This document shows, piece by piece, positions 1-5,829 of a stretch of 6,428 bases of DNA. The stretch is from NCBI GenBank assembly GCA_964346295.1, contig CAYFUG010000030.1:1-6428 (forward strand), read 5' to 3'. A model generated the notes under the pieces. It worked only from the letters and a program-made list of their open reading frames with translations, did not search any database and was not told the DNA's origin. The DNA comes from CAYFUG01 sp964346295 (lineage in GTDB: Bacteria; Patescibacteriota; Minisyncoccia; Moranbacterales; DUUL01). The position numbers were made by a program, and so were the translations under genes. How positions within the stretch are numbered: the first letter of the stretch is position 1; each line of letters begins with the position of its first letter.

Positions 1-47
1 CATTTGCATGAAATTCTAACAATTTTTGTAAACAACGCTAGTATATC

Positions 48-233
48 TTACATTTCTATCTTCCTGCTTTGCAGCTCATTTTCACCCAATTGAATCAATG
101 GAGAAAATTGCAAGACCTTGTTTATGTCACCCTTTGATCCAACAATTACTTCATTGTAGGATTTTATTACATTGACTATCTCTTCATTGCTCATTTCTCG
201 GGGGTAGCCTTTGTATAACTTCGCTGAAGACAT
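48..233 (-). CDS. Small hypothetical protein (61 aa)
   Basis: I do not recognise this ORF. It encodes 61 mostly charged and polar residues, with no signal peptide, membrane segment or clear motif. The segment VNVIKSYNEVIVGSKGD (about residues 21-37) looks like a helix or strand of a small globular fold. The start is ATG at 233 with no Shine-Dalgarno; an in-frame Met at residue 14 is an alternative. It ends in TAA at 48-50. It is the last ORF of the minus-strand run, separated from yraN by the palindromic element at 249-370, so co-transcription with yraN is uncertain. Amino-acid composition is reasonable for a real protein, but the length is compatible with a chance ORF. No function is proposed. 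Confidence 0.45.
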   Translation of the reverse strand: MSSAKLYKGYPREMSNEEIVNVIKSYNEVIVGSKGDINKVLQFSPLIQLGENELQSRKIEM

Positions 234-248
234 AGTTTCAATTTTTTA

Positions 249-370
249 GATTCTTCAAAATTTGAGGGAATTTTTAGGCGCGAATGAGCATCGAAGCGAG
301 CCGTACTGAAACGTACGGTGAGCGAGAAGCGGAAAGAGTAACACCAAAATTCACCAAATTTGGAAGAATC
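249..370. repeat. 122-bp imperfect palindromic element between yraN and the 61-aa ORF
   Basis: The arms 249-274 and 346-370 are inverted copies. Bases 249-256 pair perfectly with 363-370 and 258-264 with 355-361. After a small bulge, 268-274 pair with 346-352, giving about 22-24 pairs with one mismatch. In the centre a perfect 6-bp hairpin (CCGTAC at 301-306, GTACGG at 313-318, loop TGAAAC) sits between purine-rich arms containing GAGCGAG (320-326). The element starts on the base next to the yraN stop codon. There is no U-tract after either arm, so it is not a classic intrinsic terminator, and no clear target-site duplication flanks it. It could be a MITE/REP-like dispersed element, a structured 3' end protecting the yraN transcript, or a small RNA. 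Confidence 0.6.
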
Positions 371-781
371 TCACAATCTAATATTTTTCAAATGTTTTAT
401 ACTCAACTTTCTGCTTTCAAAATCAAACACCACTGCTACCGCTTCAATCCGCCAATCGGCATCCAGTTGATCCTGTTGAACCAGATAACTCATGGCGATT
501 TTTTCAATCTTACGAATTTTAGTCCGAGTCAAGTTCCACTCCGGCAACTCTTCTGAATTCCTCCCGTGAGTTAAATTTCCTTGTCCACTTCTCTGAGTTC
601 GCGCTTTCACTTCCACAAAAATCAATTTGCCGGCCGGATCCTTGGCCACCAAATCAATTTCTCCCAATCGATAGCCGCTCTTGTTGAAATAATTCCGCTC
701 TAGAATTTCATATCCCTGGGCTACCAAATAATTCTCCGCCACCTGTTCCGCCTGCTGCCCCAATTTAGAAGAATTGATCAT
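371..781 (-). CDS. yraN: YraN / UPF0102 family nuclease-fold protein
   Basis: This 136-residue protein matches the usual length of the UPF0102 (YraN) family (about 115-135 residues). It opens with the family-typical helix (G8, A11, E12, A15, YL at 18-19) and GYEILERN (23-30). The nuclease-like core follows: GEIDLVA (40-46) and FVEVKART (55-62). D43, E57 and K59 are the expected PD-(D/E)xK-type acidic and lysine residues. The family has a restriction-endonuclease-like fold and has been linked to DNA processing or recombination, but its cellular role is not settled. The start is ATG at 781 without Shine-Dalgarno, and the protein begins directly at the conserved helix, which supports this start. 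It ends in TGA at 371-373. It lies 57 nt downstream of the DUF711 gene and is probably in the same transcript. All core residues are present. Confidence 0.92.
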   Translation of the reverse strand: MINSSKLGQQAEQVAENYLVAQGYEILERNYFNKSGYRLGEIDLVAKDPAGKLIFVEVKARTQRSGQGNLTHGRNSEELPEWNLTRTKIRKIEKIAMSYLVQQDQLDADWRIEAVAVVFDFESRKLSIKHLKNIRL

Positions 782-838
782 GGGAATTTAATTTTAAATT
801 TCCAATTTTTAATTTTAAAACAATTTTAAAGAGCTTCA
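782..838. other. AT-rich spacer of aattttaaa words between the DUF711 gene and yraN
   Basis: The spacer is almost pure A/T and repeats the word AATTTTAAA or close variants. Bases 783-803 form a near-palindrome (GGAATTT pairing with AAATTTCC, one bulged base). Similar word-repeats occur in the spacers at 1861-1900 and 3899-3925. I see no promoter match strong enough to call and no GC-rich terminator. It is likely a simple operon spacer; the near-palindrome could be a weak processing or pausing hairpin. Confidence 0.4.
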
Positions 839-1849
839 TCACAACCCCCTAATAACAACATCTCTCAAGTATTGATTATTAAAGTCACTTTTGTCTCCAA
901 TTCTAGTTTTCCCATCAGAAACAAACCTCACAGAAAGAGGCTTATTGTATTTTTTAGAAAGGCCTTGCGTTAACTTTAGTACACCTAAAATTTTATTAGG
1001 CTCCTCATTTATTCCTATAGGATAAGTATCCACTCCTAATCCTGAATGAAGAGACAAAAACAGATTTCTTTCAATTGAAAAATTTCCTTTTTCGTACTCT
1101 TTAGCTAACTCGGAATCTTCCAAACAAGGAAGCATCATTCCGCACAATCCAACAGGTTTAGGATTTTGAGATTTTATAAATTGAGTAACCTTTAAATAAA
1201 TATCTGATAAAACAGATTGATTAAAATCCTGGCCAAACTTTTTGATTATGCCAACTAGGCTAGCTTCATCAAAAAGTGGCGCCACTGAGGAGTCGATTCC
1301 AAGAAAATCTTTCTCTTTAGAAAAAATTTGCACTATTTCATTCCATACATTTTTACTTTTTTCCAGCCACTCTTCTAGCGACTTGCAATCTTTAGCAAGA
1401 TTAGTGGGCTGAAGCCCTATAGAAAAACCTTTTTTATCAAATTTAGCAGAAGGATAATAAGGAGATGATCCGGGCAGATTAAATCCATAGGTGAATCGAA
1501 ATGTGTGTTCTGACCTTTCTTTGATTATCTTAAAAAGTACTTCGGCATGTTTTTGCTTAATTTCTTCGCTAGAAAGATCTAAGTTAAAAGCAACATTCTG
1601 TGATGCTAAAAAGTCACCCAACTGCTTTTTAGAATCCCCAAAGCTTAATTCTCCAGTGCCAAGAAAAATCGAATTATCAGCAAATTTAGTCTCCAGTTCC
1701 TGAAATCCCATATTTGGGATACAAGCTCTCTTGGTCTGAATCTGAAATCCTTTATTCGAAAGTCTCTCTTCAATCTCGTTCAACCTCTCGATAATTTTAC
1801 TATTTGGATTCTCAGCAAAATAACAAATAGTGCGAATTATTTTATCCAT
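839..1849 (-). CDS. DUF711 (UPF0210) family protein
   Basis: The protein is 336 residues if it starts at the ATG at 1849; an in-frame TTG at 1855 is less likely. It begins DKIIRTICYF, the usual DUF711 N-terminal strand. Family motifs follow in order: GIDSSVAP (about 184-191), a glycine/cysteine segment CGMMLPCLED (about 236-245), SIERNLFLSLHSGLGVDT (about 258-275), and a C-terminal LSVRFVSDGKTRIGD segment with FNNQYLRD. DUF711 proteins are cytosolic and have been compared structurally with glycyl-radical (PFL-type) barrels, but no reaction is established and I propose none. There is no signal peptide or membrane helix. It is shorter than the roughly 450-residue UPF0210 proteins of Gram-positive bacteria, but both conserved blocks are present. 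It follows gatA after 50 nt with no evident terminator, consistent with one transcript. It ends in TGA. Confidence 0.87.
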   Translation of the reverse strand: MDKIIRTICYFAENPNSKIIERLNEIEERLSNKGFQIQTKRACIPNMGFQELETKFADNSIFLGTGELSFGDSKKQLGDFLASQNVAFNLDLSSEEIKQKHAEVLFKIIKERSEHTFRFTYGFNLPGSSPYYPSAKFDKKGFSIGLQPTNLAKDCKSLEEWLEKSKNVWNEIVQIFSKEKDFLGIDSSVAPLFDEASLVGIIKKFGQDFNQSVLSDIYLKVTQFIKSQNPKPVGLCGMMLPCLEDSELAKEYEKGNFSIERNLFLSLHSGLGVDTYPIGINEEPNKILGVLKLTQGLSKKYNKPLSVRFVSDGKTRIGDKSDFNNQYLRDVVIRGL

Positions 1850-1899
1850 GAACAAGATTTAAAAATTTAGTTATTGAAATATTGTTTTAAAATTGAAAA

Positions 1900-3330
1900 T
1901 TAGCTCCTCAACTCAAAACCTTTTGCAATGCCTAGCAACTTCTCTTCATCCCACCACTTGCCTAGCAATTGAAGGCCAACTGGAAGCTGCTTGCCCTCTA
2001 CTTCCGCCATACCAGCCGGAATGGAAATGGCCGGAATCATCGCGGTGTTGGTAGAAACTGTGTAAATATCAGCTAAATACATTGCTAAAGGGTTGTCGGT
2101 TTTTTCTCCAATCTTGAAGGCCGGAGTGGGAGAAGTGGGCGAAATCAAGACATCTACTTTTTGAAAAGCCTCATAGAGTTCTCGCTTGATCAGTTCCCGC
2201 ACTTTTTGAGCCTTGCCATAATAAGCATCGTAAAATCCGGCCGAAAGCGCGTAAGTACCCAAAATAATTCGCCGCTGAACCTCTTCGCCAATCCCTTCCG
2301 AGCGAGATTTTTCATATACCTCCAAAAGATCTTGAGCCTCTTCTGACTTATTTAGACCGTAACGAATGCCATCAATTCGAGCCATATTAGAGCTCACCTC
2401 AGAAGTCTGCATCAAATAGTAAATAGCTAGAGAATGTTTGAAATTGGGAAGTTCAATCTTGACAATTTCCGCCCCTTGCTCTTTGGCCCAATCAATCCGC
2501 TCATGGATCAACTTGTAAGATTGCTCATCCAAGCCCATTCCGAAGAAATCTTCGCAATAGCCGATCTTCTTGCCTTTCAAATCACCCTCTAAATCTCCGG
2601 GAAATTTTTCCGAGAAATTCTTTTCCACGCTAGTGTTGTCTTTAGGATCCCTCCCGGCAATTGCCTCGAAAACAACTGCGGCGTCTTCTACGCTTTGAGT
2701 CAAGGGGCTGATTTGATCATAGCTAGAGGCCATGGCCGCCAAGCCGTAGCGAGAGACTCGTCCGTAAGTGGGCTTGAAACCCACCACTCCGCATAAGCTG
2801 GCTGGCTGGCGGACGGAACCTCCAGTATCACTTCCAAGAGCATAAACTGCCAAATCAGCCGCTGCCGCTGCCGCACTGCCGCCGGAAGATCCTCCGGCTA
2901 CTCGGGTTTCGTCATGAGGGTTTTTGGTGACTCCAAAAGCCGAGTTCTCGGTAGAAGAACCCATGGCAAATTCGTCCAGGTTAGTCTTTCCCAAAAGAAC
3001 CGCCCCTTGCTTCTTAAGCTTAGTAACCACCGTAGCATCGTAAGGCGCTCGATAATTTTCTAGCATTTTGGAGCCGCTAGAAGTAATGGTGCCTTGCACG
3101 CAAATGTTGTCCTTAAGCGCATAAGGAATCCCCTCTAAAATAGAAATCTCTTGACCAGCCTGAACTTTGTCGTCCACTTCTTGAGCCTGCGTCAGAGCCT
3201 CTTCTTGGTAGGTCCGTAAATAGGCATTCAAACTAGAATTACGCTTTTCAATCCGCTCTAAATACTCTTTGATCAAATCCAGCGCTTTCACCTCTCCAGA
3301 TTGAATTTGTTGATGAAGTTTTTTAATCAT
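1900..3330 (-). CDS. gatA: Asp-tRNA(Asn)/Glu-tRNA(Gln) amidotransferase subunit A
   Basis: GatA is the glutaminase subunit of the GatCAB complex. It releases ammonia from glutamine or asparagine, and GatB uses it to convert misacylated Glu-tRNA(Gln) and/or Asp-tRNA(Asn) to the correct forms. The 476 residues are close to the usual 480-490. The amidase-signature catalytic set is intact: K73 (in YALKDN), cis-Ser S148 (in GGSSGGS) and nucleophile S172 (in SDTGGSVRQP). The K-to-S spacings of 75 and 99 residues equal those of characterised GatA enzymes (K79/S154/S178). The N-terminal helical segment (1-60) and the C-terminal ISIPAGM and LPVGLQLLG strands are present. The start is ATG at 3330 without Shine-Dalgarno. 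It begins 12 nt after the CBS gene stop. No gatC or gatB lies next to it, so partner subunits must be encoded elsewhere. Confidence 0.97.
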   Translation of the reverse strand: MIKKLHQQIQSGEVKALDLIKEYLERIEKRNSSLNAYLRTYQEEALTQAQEVDDKVQAGQEISILEGIPYALKDNICVQGTITSSGSKMLENYRAPYDATVVTKLKKQGAVLLGKTNLDEFAMGSSTENSAFGVTKNPHDETRVAGGSSGGSAAAAAADLAVYALGSDTGGSVRQPASLCGVVGFKPTYGRVSRYGLAAMASSYDQISPLTQSVEDAAVVFEAIAGRDPKDNTSVEKNFSEKFPGDLEGDLKGKKIGYCEDFFGMGLDEQSYKLIHERIDWAKEQGAEIVKIELPNFKHSLAIYYLMQTSEVSSNMARIDGIRYGLNKSEEAQDLLEVYEKSRSEGIGEEVQRRIILGTYALSAGFYDAYYGKAQKVRELIKRELYEAFQKVDVLISPTSPTPAFKIGEKTDNPLAMYLADIYTVSTNTAMIPAISIPAGMAEVEGKQLPVGLQLLGKWWDEEKLLGIAKGFELRS

Positions 3331-3342
3331 AATATTATGGTA

Positions 3343-3888
3343 CTATTTTTCTTCTCTTTTTTCTTCGTCTTTTTTGTCTAAACAACTACAGTGATCCCCT
3401 CGGTCATTTTTGAAATGAGGGTCAATTTGCTTATCCTTGTGAATGGCGTTGTAAAGAGCATTCTTGATACAAGTTCGGGTAATCACTCCGATCAACCTCC
3501 CCTTATTCCCCTCCTGGTCAGTTACTGGAATCATCCGCAATTGACTTTTAGCCGCGTAGGCCGCCGCCTCGATCATAGCGTCTTTTTCGCTTAAACAATG
3601 AAAGTCTTTCAGCATTACCTCTTCTACCGTTTTGTCTTTAAGTTTCTCCGCGTACCGATCAAAAGTACCCTCCGCTCCGAATTTAGAAAAAGAAGCATCT
3701 CGAAAATAAGATGGCACTACTTGCCGAATCAATCCCAAAGAAGAGATAATCCCGATGGGAGTTTCGTTTTCGTCCACCACGATCATTCCGTTAGTTTTGT
3801 TTTTTACCATCAGCTCTACTGCCTCTGATACAGTTTTATCAGGAGAAACAGTATTCACCCAATCGCACATGTAATTTTTTACCCACAT
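3343..3888 (-). CDS. Tandem CBS-domain protein
   Basis: This 181-residue cytosolic protein has two CBS motifs making one Bateman module: CBS1 at about 4-58 (VNTVSPDKTVSEAVELM, GMIVVDE, PIGIISS) and CBS2 at about 87-145 (VEEVMLKDFHCLSEKDAMIEAA, RMIPVTDQEG, LIGVITRT). CBS pairs usually bind adenine nucleotides or SAM and regulate a partner. No fused enzymatic domain is present, so this is a stand-alone sensor. The tail (about 152-181) is unusual: a histidine/cysteine cluster DHCSC (165-169), then a highly charged K/E/D segment that might bind metal or a partner (inference). The start ATG at 3888 gives the standard KNYMCDWVNTVSPD opening. It is the first gene after the minus-strand promoter at 3959-3987 and lies 12 nt before gatA, so the two are very probably co-transcribed. 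Its ligand and target cannot be told from sequence. Confidence 0.9.
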   Translation of the reverse strand: MWVKNYMCDWVNTVSPDKTVSEAVELMVKNKTNGMIVVDENETPIGIISSLGLIRQVVPSYFRDASFSKFGAEGTFDRYAEKLKDKTVEEVMLKDFHCLSEKDAMIEAAAYAAKSQLRMIPVTDQEGNKGRLIGVITRTCIKNALYNAIHKDKQIDPHFKNDRGDHCSCLDKKDEEKREEK

Positions 3889-3958
3889 TGGTTTTAGCTA
3901 ATTTAAAATTTAAAATTTAGAATTTTAACTTATTCCTAAGAATTTAAGTGTTTCTAGA

Positions 3959-3987
3959 ATTGTAACCAATCTACTTTAAATTGACAA
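3959..3987 (-). promoter_or_regulatory. Sigma-70-type promoter for the CBS-gatA gene run
   Basis: Read on the minus strand, TTGTCA (3982-3987, 5/6 to consensus), a 17-nt spacer, and TACAAT (3959-3964, 5/6 to consensus). Transcription would begin near 3952, leaving an AT-rich 5' leader of about 64 nt before the CBS start at 3888. The good fit and ideal spacing just upstream of the first gene support it. Its -35 box lies on the same bases as that of the opposite promoter for ychF. Confidence 0.62.
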
Positions 3988-4009
3988 ATTGAGCAAGAAG
4001 CCCCAGAAT
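3981..4009 (+). promoter_or_regulatory. Sigma-70-type promoter for ychF
   Basis: A perfect TTGACA -35 (3981-3986) is followed by a 17-nt spacer and a weaker -10, CAGAAT (4004-4009, 4/6). The predicted start is near 4016, 38 nt before the ychF ATG at 4054. The -35 is strong and the position fits. The -10 is poor, so this promoter may be weak or activator-dependent. Confidence 0.45.
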
Positions 4010-4053
4010 TCAGAAATCTAGCAAAATCCATTTAAAAAAATAAGCTCACTAAA

Positions 4054-5109
4054 ATGCGCATAGGAATCATCGGATTACCCAACGTCGGCAAATCCACCCT
4101 CTTCAAAGCCCTCACCAAAATCCAAGTGGATATCAACAATTATCCTTTCTGCACCATTGAGCCCAATGTGGGCGTGGTAGAAGTGCCAGACGAGCGAGTG
4201 GATCAACTAGCAAAATTATCTGACTCCGCTAAGAAAATTTATGCTACTGTAGAGTTTGTTGACATTGCCGGCTTGGTAAAGGGTGCTAGTGAAGGCGAAG
4301 GCTTGGGCAACAAATTTTTGCACAATGTCCGAGAGGTGGATGCCCTGGCTCATGTCGTGCGAGCGTTTGAAAATCCTGATATCACCCATGTCCACGAAAC
4401 AGTCGACCCAGCCCGAGATTTGGAAATAATTAACACCGAACTAATCTTGGCCGATCTAGAAACCGCTCAAAAACGCCTAACCGCTATTACTAAAGATGCC
4501 AAACGAGGGGATAAGCTCGCTCTCAAAAAACAGGCTTTAACCGAAAATTTGATCGAGTTACTCAACCAAGGCGACAGTCAGGCAGTTAGGAATTGGATTG
4601 AGAAATTGAAAAAAGAAGGTGATGATTTTGAGTTGATTCAAGATTTACACCTGCTAACCTTCAAGCCGGTTTTGACAGTTTTCAATACTCATCAAGCGAC
4701 TGGCCGTCCCTCTATTGAAGGATTTTCCGACCAGTTCGTAAATCTAGACATTAAGACCGAAGAAGAGCTTCTAGAGCTTACCGACGAGGAACAAGTGGAG
4801 CTGGAATTGAAATCCGAACTAGGCGAATTGATCCGGCAAGGCTATCGGCTTTTAAGTTTGATGACTTTTTTAACCACTGGCGAGACGGAGACCCGGGCCT
4901 GGACCGTCCCAGTTGGATCTACTGCTCCTCGAGCTGGCCGAGCTATCCACGGCGATTTTGAAGAAAAATTCATTCGAGCTGAGGTGATCACCTATAAAGA
5001 TCTAATTAAAGCCGGTAGCTACTCTCAGGCTCGTAACCAAGGCCTCCTCCGCACTGAAGGCAAAGAATATACCGTCCAAGACGGCGATGTGATTGAGTTT
5101 AAGGTGTAG
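4054..5109 (+). CDS. ychF: Redox-regulated ribosome-binding ATPase YchF
   Basis: YchF belongs to the Obg/TRAFAC group. It prefers ATP over GTP and associates with ribosomes in translation and stress control. The 351 residues (family about 360) contain the P-loop GLPNVGKS (7-14), the switch/G3 segment VDIAGLVKGASEGEGLGNKFL (from about 69), a central coiled-coil insertion (about 125-200), and a C-terminal TGS domain with TFLTTGETETRAW, APRAGRAIHGDF and VQDGDVIEF. The hydrophobic residue after DIAG, in place of a catalytic glutamine, is typical of this HAS-GTPase group. The G4 position reads FNTHQ, whereas the family usually has NxxE, so nucleotide specificity may differ. The start ATG at 4054 gives the standard N-terminus; there is no Shine-Dalgarno upstream. 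It is monocistronic and divergent from the CBS-gatA run. Confidence 0.96.
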   Translation: MRIGIIGLPNVGKSTLFKALTKIQVDINNYPFCTIEPNVGVVEVPDERVDQLAKLSDSAKKIYATVEFVDIAGLVKGASEGEGLGNKFLHNVREVDALAHVVRAFENPDITHVHETVDPARDLEIINTELILADLETAQKRLTAITKDAKRGDKLALKKQALTENLIELLNQGDSQAVRNWIEKLKKEGDDFELIQDLHLLTFKPVLTVFNTHQATGRPSIEGFSDQFVNLDIKTEEELLELTDEEQVELELKSELGELIRQGYRLLSLMTFLTTGETETRAWTVPVGSTAPRAGRAIHGDFEEKFIRAEVITYKDLIKAGSYSQARNQGLLRTEGKEYTVQDGDVIEFKV

Positions 5110-5155
5110 AATTCAGAAAGATCGGAAAAAGATCGGGTTAAGCCTTGTCATCATC

Positions 5156-5195
5156 ATCCTGGATTGTCCGCAAAACAAGTCCGGGATCTTGTTTT
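5156..5195 (+). terminator. Possible ychF terminator: two overlapping, mutually exclusive hairpins
   Basis: Forty-seven bases after the ychF stop, AAAACAAG (5172-5179) pairs perfectly with CTTGTTTT (5188-5195), and TTGTTTTATT acts as a weak U-tract. An alternative 8-bp stem pairs 5156-5163 with 5180-5187 (one G-U pair). Each stem uses the loop of the other and zero bases separate the 3' arms, so both cannot form fully at once. The stems are AT-rich and the U-tract is part of the stem, so this is a moderate rather than strong terminator call. Confidence 0.35.
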
Positions 5196-5240
5196 ATTGA
5201 TAGCACTTTGGTGGATCTATCTAGAACTGCTAGAATTTAA

Positions 5241-5395
5241 TTAACGAGCCTGCTTTTGCTTAAAATAATCCACCTTTCCCTTCTCAATCATTCCCTCCAA
5301 AGCCTCATCTCATTCAACACCCGCCCTAATTCTAAGCTCCCCGCCAATTCATCAACAAGTACTCCGTCTTCCTCTTTCGATTTTTCATTAACCGT
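5241..5395 (-). pseudogene. Frameshifted 3' remnant of an unidentified gene
   Basis: On the minus strand one frame reads a charged peptide with the features of real protein (NEKSKEEDGVLVDELAGS... up to GRVLNE, 5395 to about 5309). A neighbouring frame then continues DEALEGMIEKGKV and DYFKQKQAR to a TAA at 5241-5243. Joining them needs a one-base shift near 5309; without it the first frame stops at TGA 5288-5290. The upstream end is closed by TAA at 5396-5398 and there is no start codon, so only a C-terminal piece of about 51 residues remains. The glutamate/aspartate-rich, helix-like composition differs from chance translation. I cannot name the family; small antitoxin-like or helical accessory proteins are possible. 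A small stem TCTAG/CTAGA (5220-5234) lies just beyond its stop. Confidence 0.45.
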
Positions 5396-5398
5396 TTA

Positions 5399-5579
5399 AA
5401 AGTATGCGAAGTTTTTGCGTAGTGAAACGGAGCAAAATATGGGAGAGCGAGGGCAAGAGCGAGTCAAATATATGCTGCTCAACCGACCCGAGCGACCATC
5501 GGGAGCGAGAGTGCAACGTGGCAAGTCCGTAGCGATAGCGGAGGATGCGGCGTACATTTTTTATCTTTTTTCATATTAA
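5399..5579 (+). repeat. Purine-rich repeat-like block with T-rich tail
   Basis: The plus strand is strongly purine-rich and carries GAGCGAG three times (5445-5451, 5457-5463, 5503-5509), the same word as in the 249-370 element. TGAAACG (5423-5429) is also shared with that element (307-313). A hairpin CCCGA/TCGGG spans about 5487-5503. A T-rich stretch follows at 5554-5572. One plus frame stays open from 5399 to a TAA ending at 5579, with peptide fragments such as KYAKFLRSETEQNMG and RPERPSGARVQRGKS. Composition is arginine/glutamate-biased and mirrors the repeat words, and no start has a ribosome site, so I read it as non-coding repeat or structured RNA rather than a gene. The alternative, a small basic protein, is not excluded. 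Confidence 0.4.
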
Positions 5580-5624
5580 GTTTCCCGCATAGCTTATTAT
5601 AAAATTTCAAAACAAATTTTTTCC

Positions 5625-5761
5625 GTTTTGGGCGAAGGGCAGACCTGCCTGCCGAAGCCCCTGCCTGTGCTTTTCACACAGCAAACAGGTCGGCACAGGA
5701 TGGGAAGGGGTTTAAGGGGAAAGCCTGTCCGCCTTTGGCGGGAATGCCCGTAGCCCAAAAC
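5625..5761. repeat. 137-bp multi-hairpin palindromic element
   Basis: The outer stem pairs GTTTTGGGC (5625-5633) with GCCCAAAAC (5753-5761), then, after a 3x3 internal loop, GGGC (5637-5640) with GCCC (5746-5749). Inside, GACCTG (5642-5647) pairs with CAGGTC (5686-5691) around a CTGTG/CACAG hairpin (5665-5669/5677-5681). CCGCC-TTT-GGCGG (5729-5741) is a tight hairpin. A competing stem CCTGTGC/GCACAGG (5664-5670/5693-5699) is possible. CCTGCCTG occurs twice as a direct repeat (5644-5651, 5660-5667). The GC content stands out from the AT-rich flanks. An ORF through it on the minus strand (5597-5800) is low-complexity and not credible. It may be a dispersed intergenic repeat, a structured RNA or a transcription end for vsr. 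Confidence 0.55.
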
Positions 5762-5778
5762 TTCTATTTCTGGTTTGA

Positions 5779-5817
5779 GGGAGGGGCAAGAGGGGAACAA
5801 AAGGGGTGAATTGCCCC
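5779..5817 (+). other. G-quadruplex-type motif overlapping a 7-bp stem
   Basis: Four G-runs (5779-5781, 5783-5786, 5792-5795, 5803-5806) are separated by loops of 1, 5 and 7 bases, fitting the canonical G3+N1-7 pattern. The same DNA can instead fold a stem GGGGCAA (5783-5789) with TTGCCCC (5811-5817). It ends 12 bp before the vsr stop codon complement at 5830. On the minus-strand transcript only the C-rich complement or the stem would exist, so a quadruplex would form in the DNA template strand. Confidence 0.4.
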
Positions 5818-5829
5818 GACCGAAAACAA

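Noticed and set aside
1..50. Open frame continuing past the TAA of the 61-aa ORF to the left edge
   Set aside because: Sixteen open codons occur by chance about half the time and TAA is not known to be recoded here.
284..556. Plus-strand 90-codon ORF
   Set aside because: It overlaps yraN antisense and runs through the palindrome; no family resemblance and the opposite frame is a clear YraN.
371..841. Alternative genetic code with UGA as glycine
   Set aside because: The yraN and DUF711 genes end properly at TGA (371-373, 839-841), at the family-typical C-terminus for yraN.
1491..1703. Plus-strand 70-codon ORF
   Set aside because: Antisense shadow inside the DUF711 gene.
1850..1855. TTG start for the DUF711 protein
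   Set aside because: The ATG two codons later at 1849 is a better start and loses no conserved residue.
2161..2346. Plus-strand 61-codon ORF
   Set aside because: Antisense shadow inside gatA.
3391..3828. Two plus-strand ORFs (3391-3594, 3598-3828)
   Set aside because: Antisense shadows of the CBS-domain gene.
4005..5119. 12-bp direct repeat AGAATTCAGAAA flanking ychF (4005-4016 and 5108-5119)
   Set aside because: A 12-mer match is expected about once by chance in an AT-rich window this size, and no mobile element lies between; ychF is a core gene.
5597..5800. Minus-strand 67-codon ORF
   Set aside because: Translation of the GC-rich palindromic element; proline/cysteine/arginine-rich with no domain, so a by-product of the hairpins.
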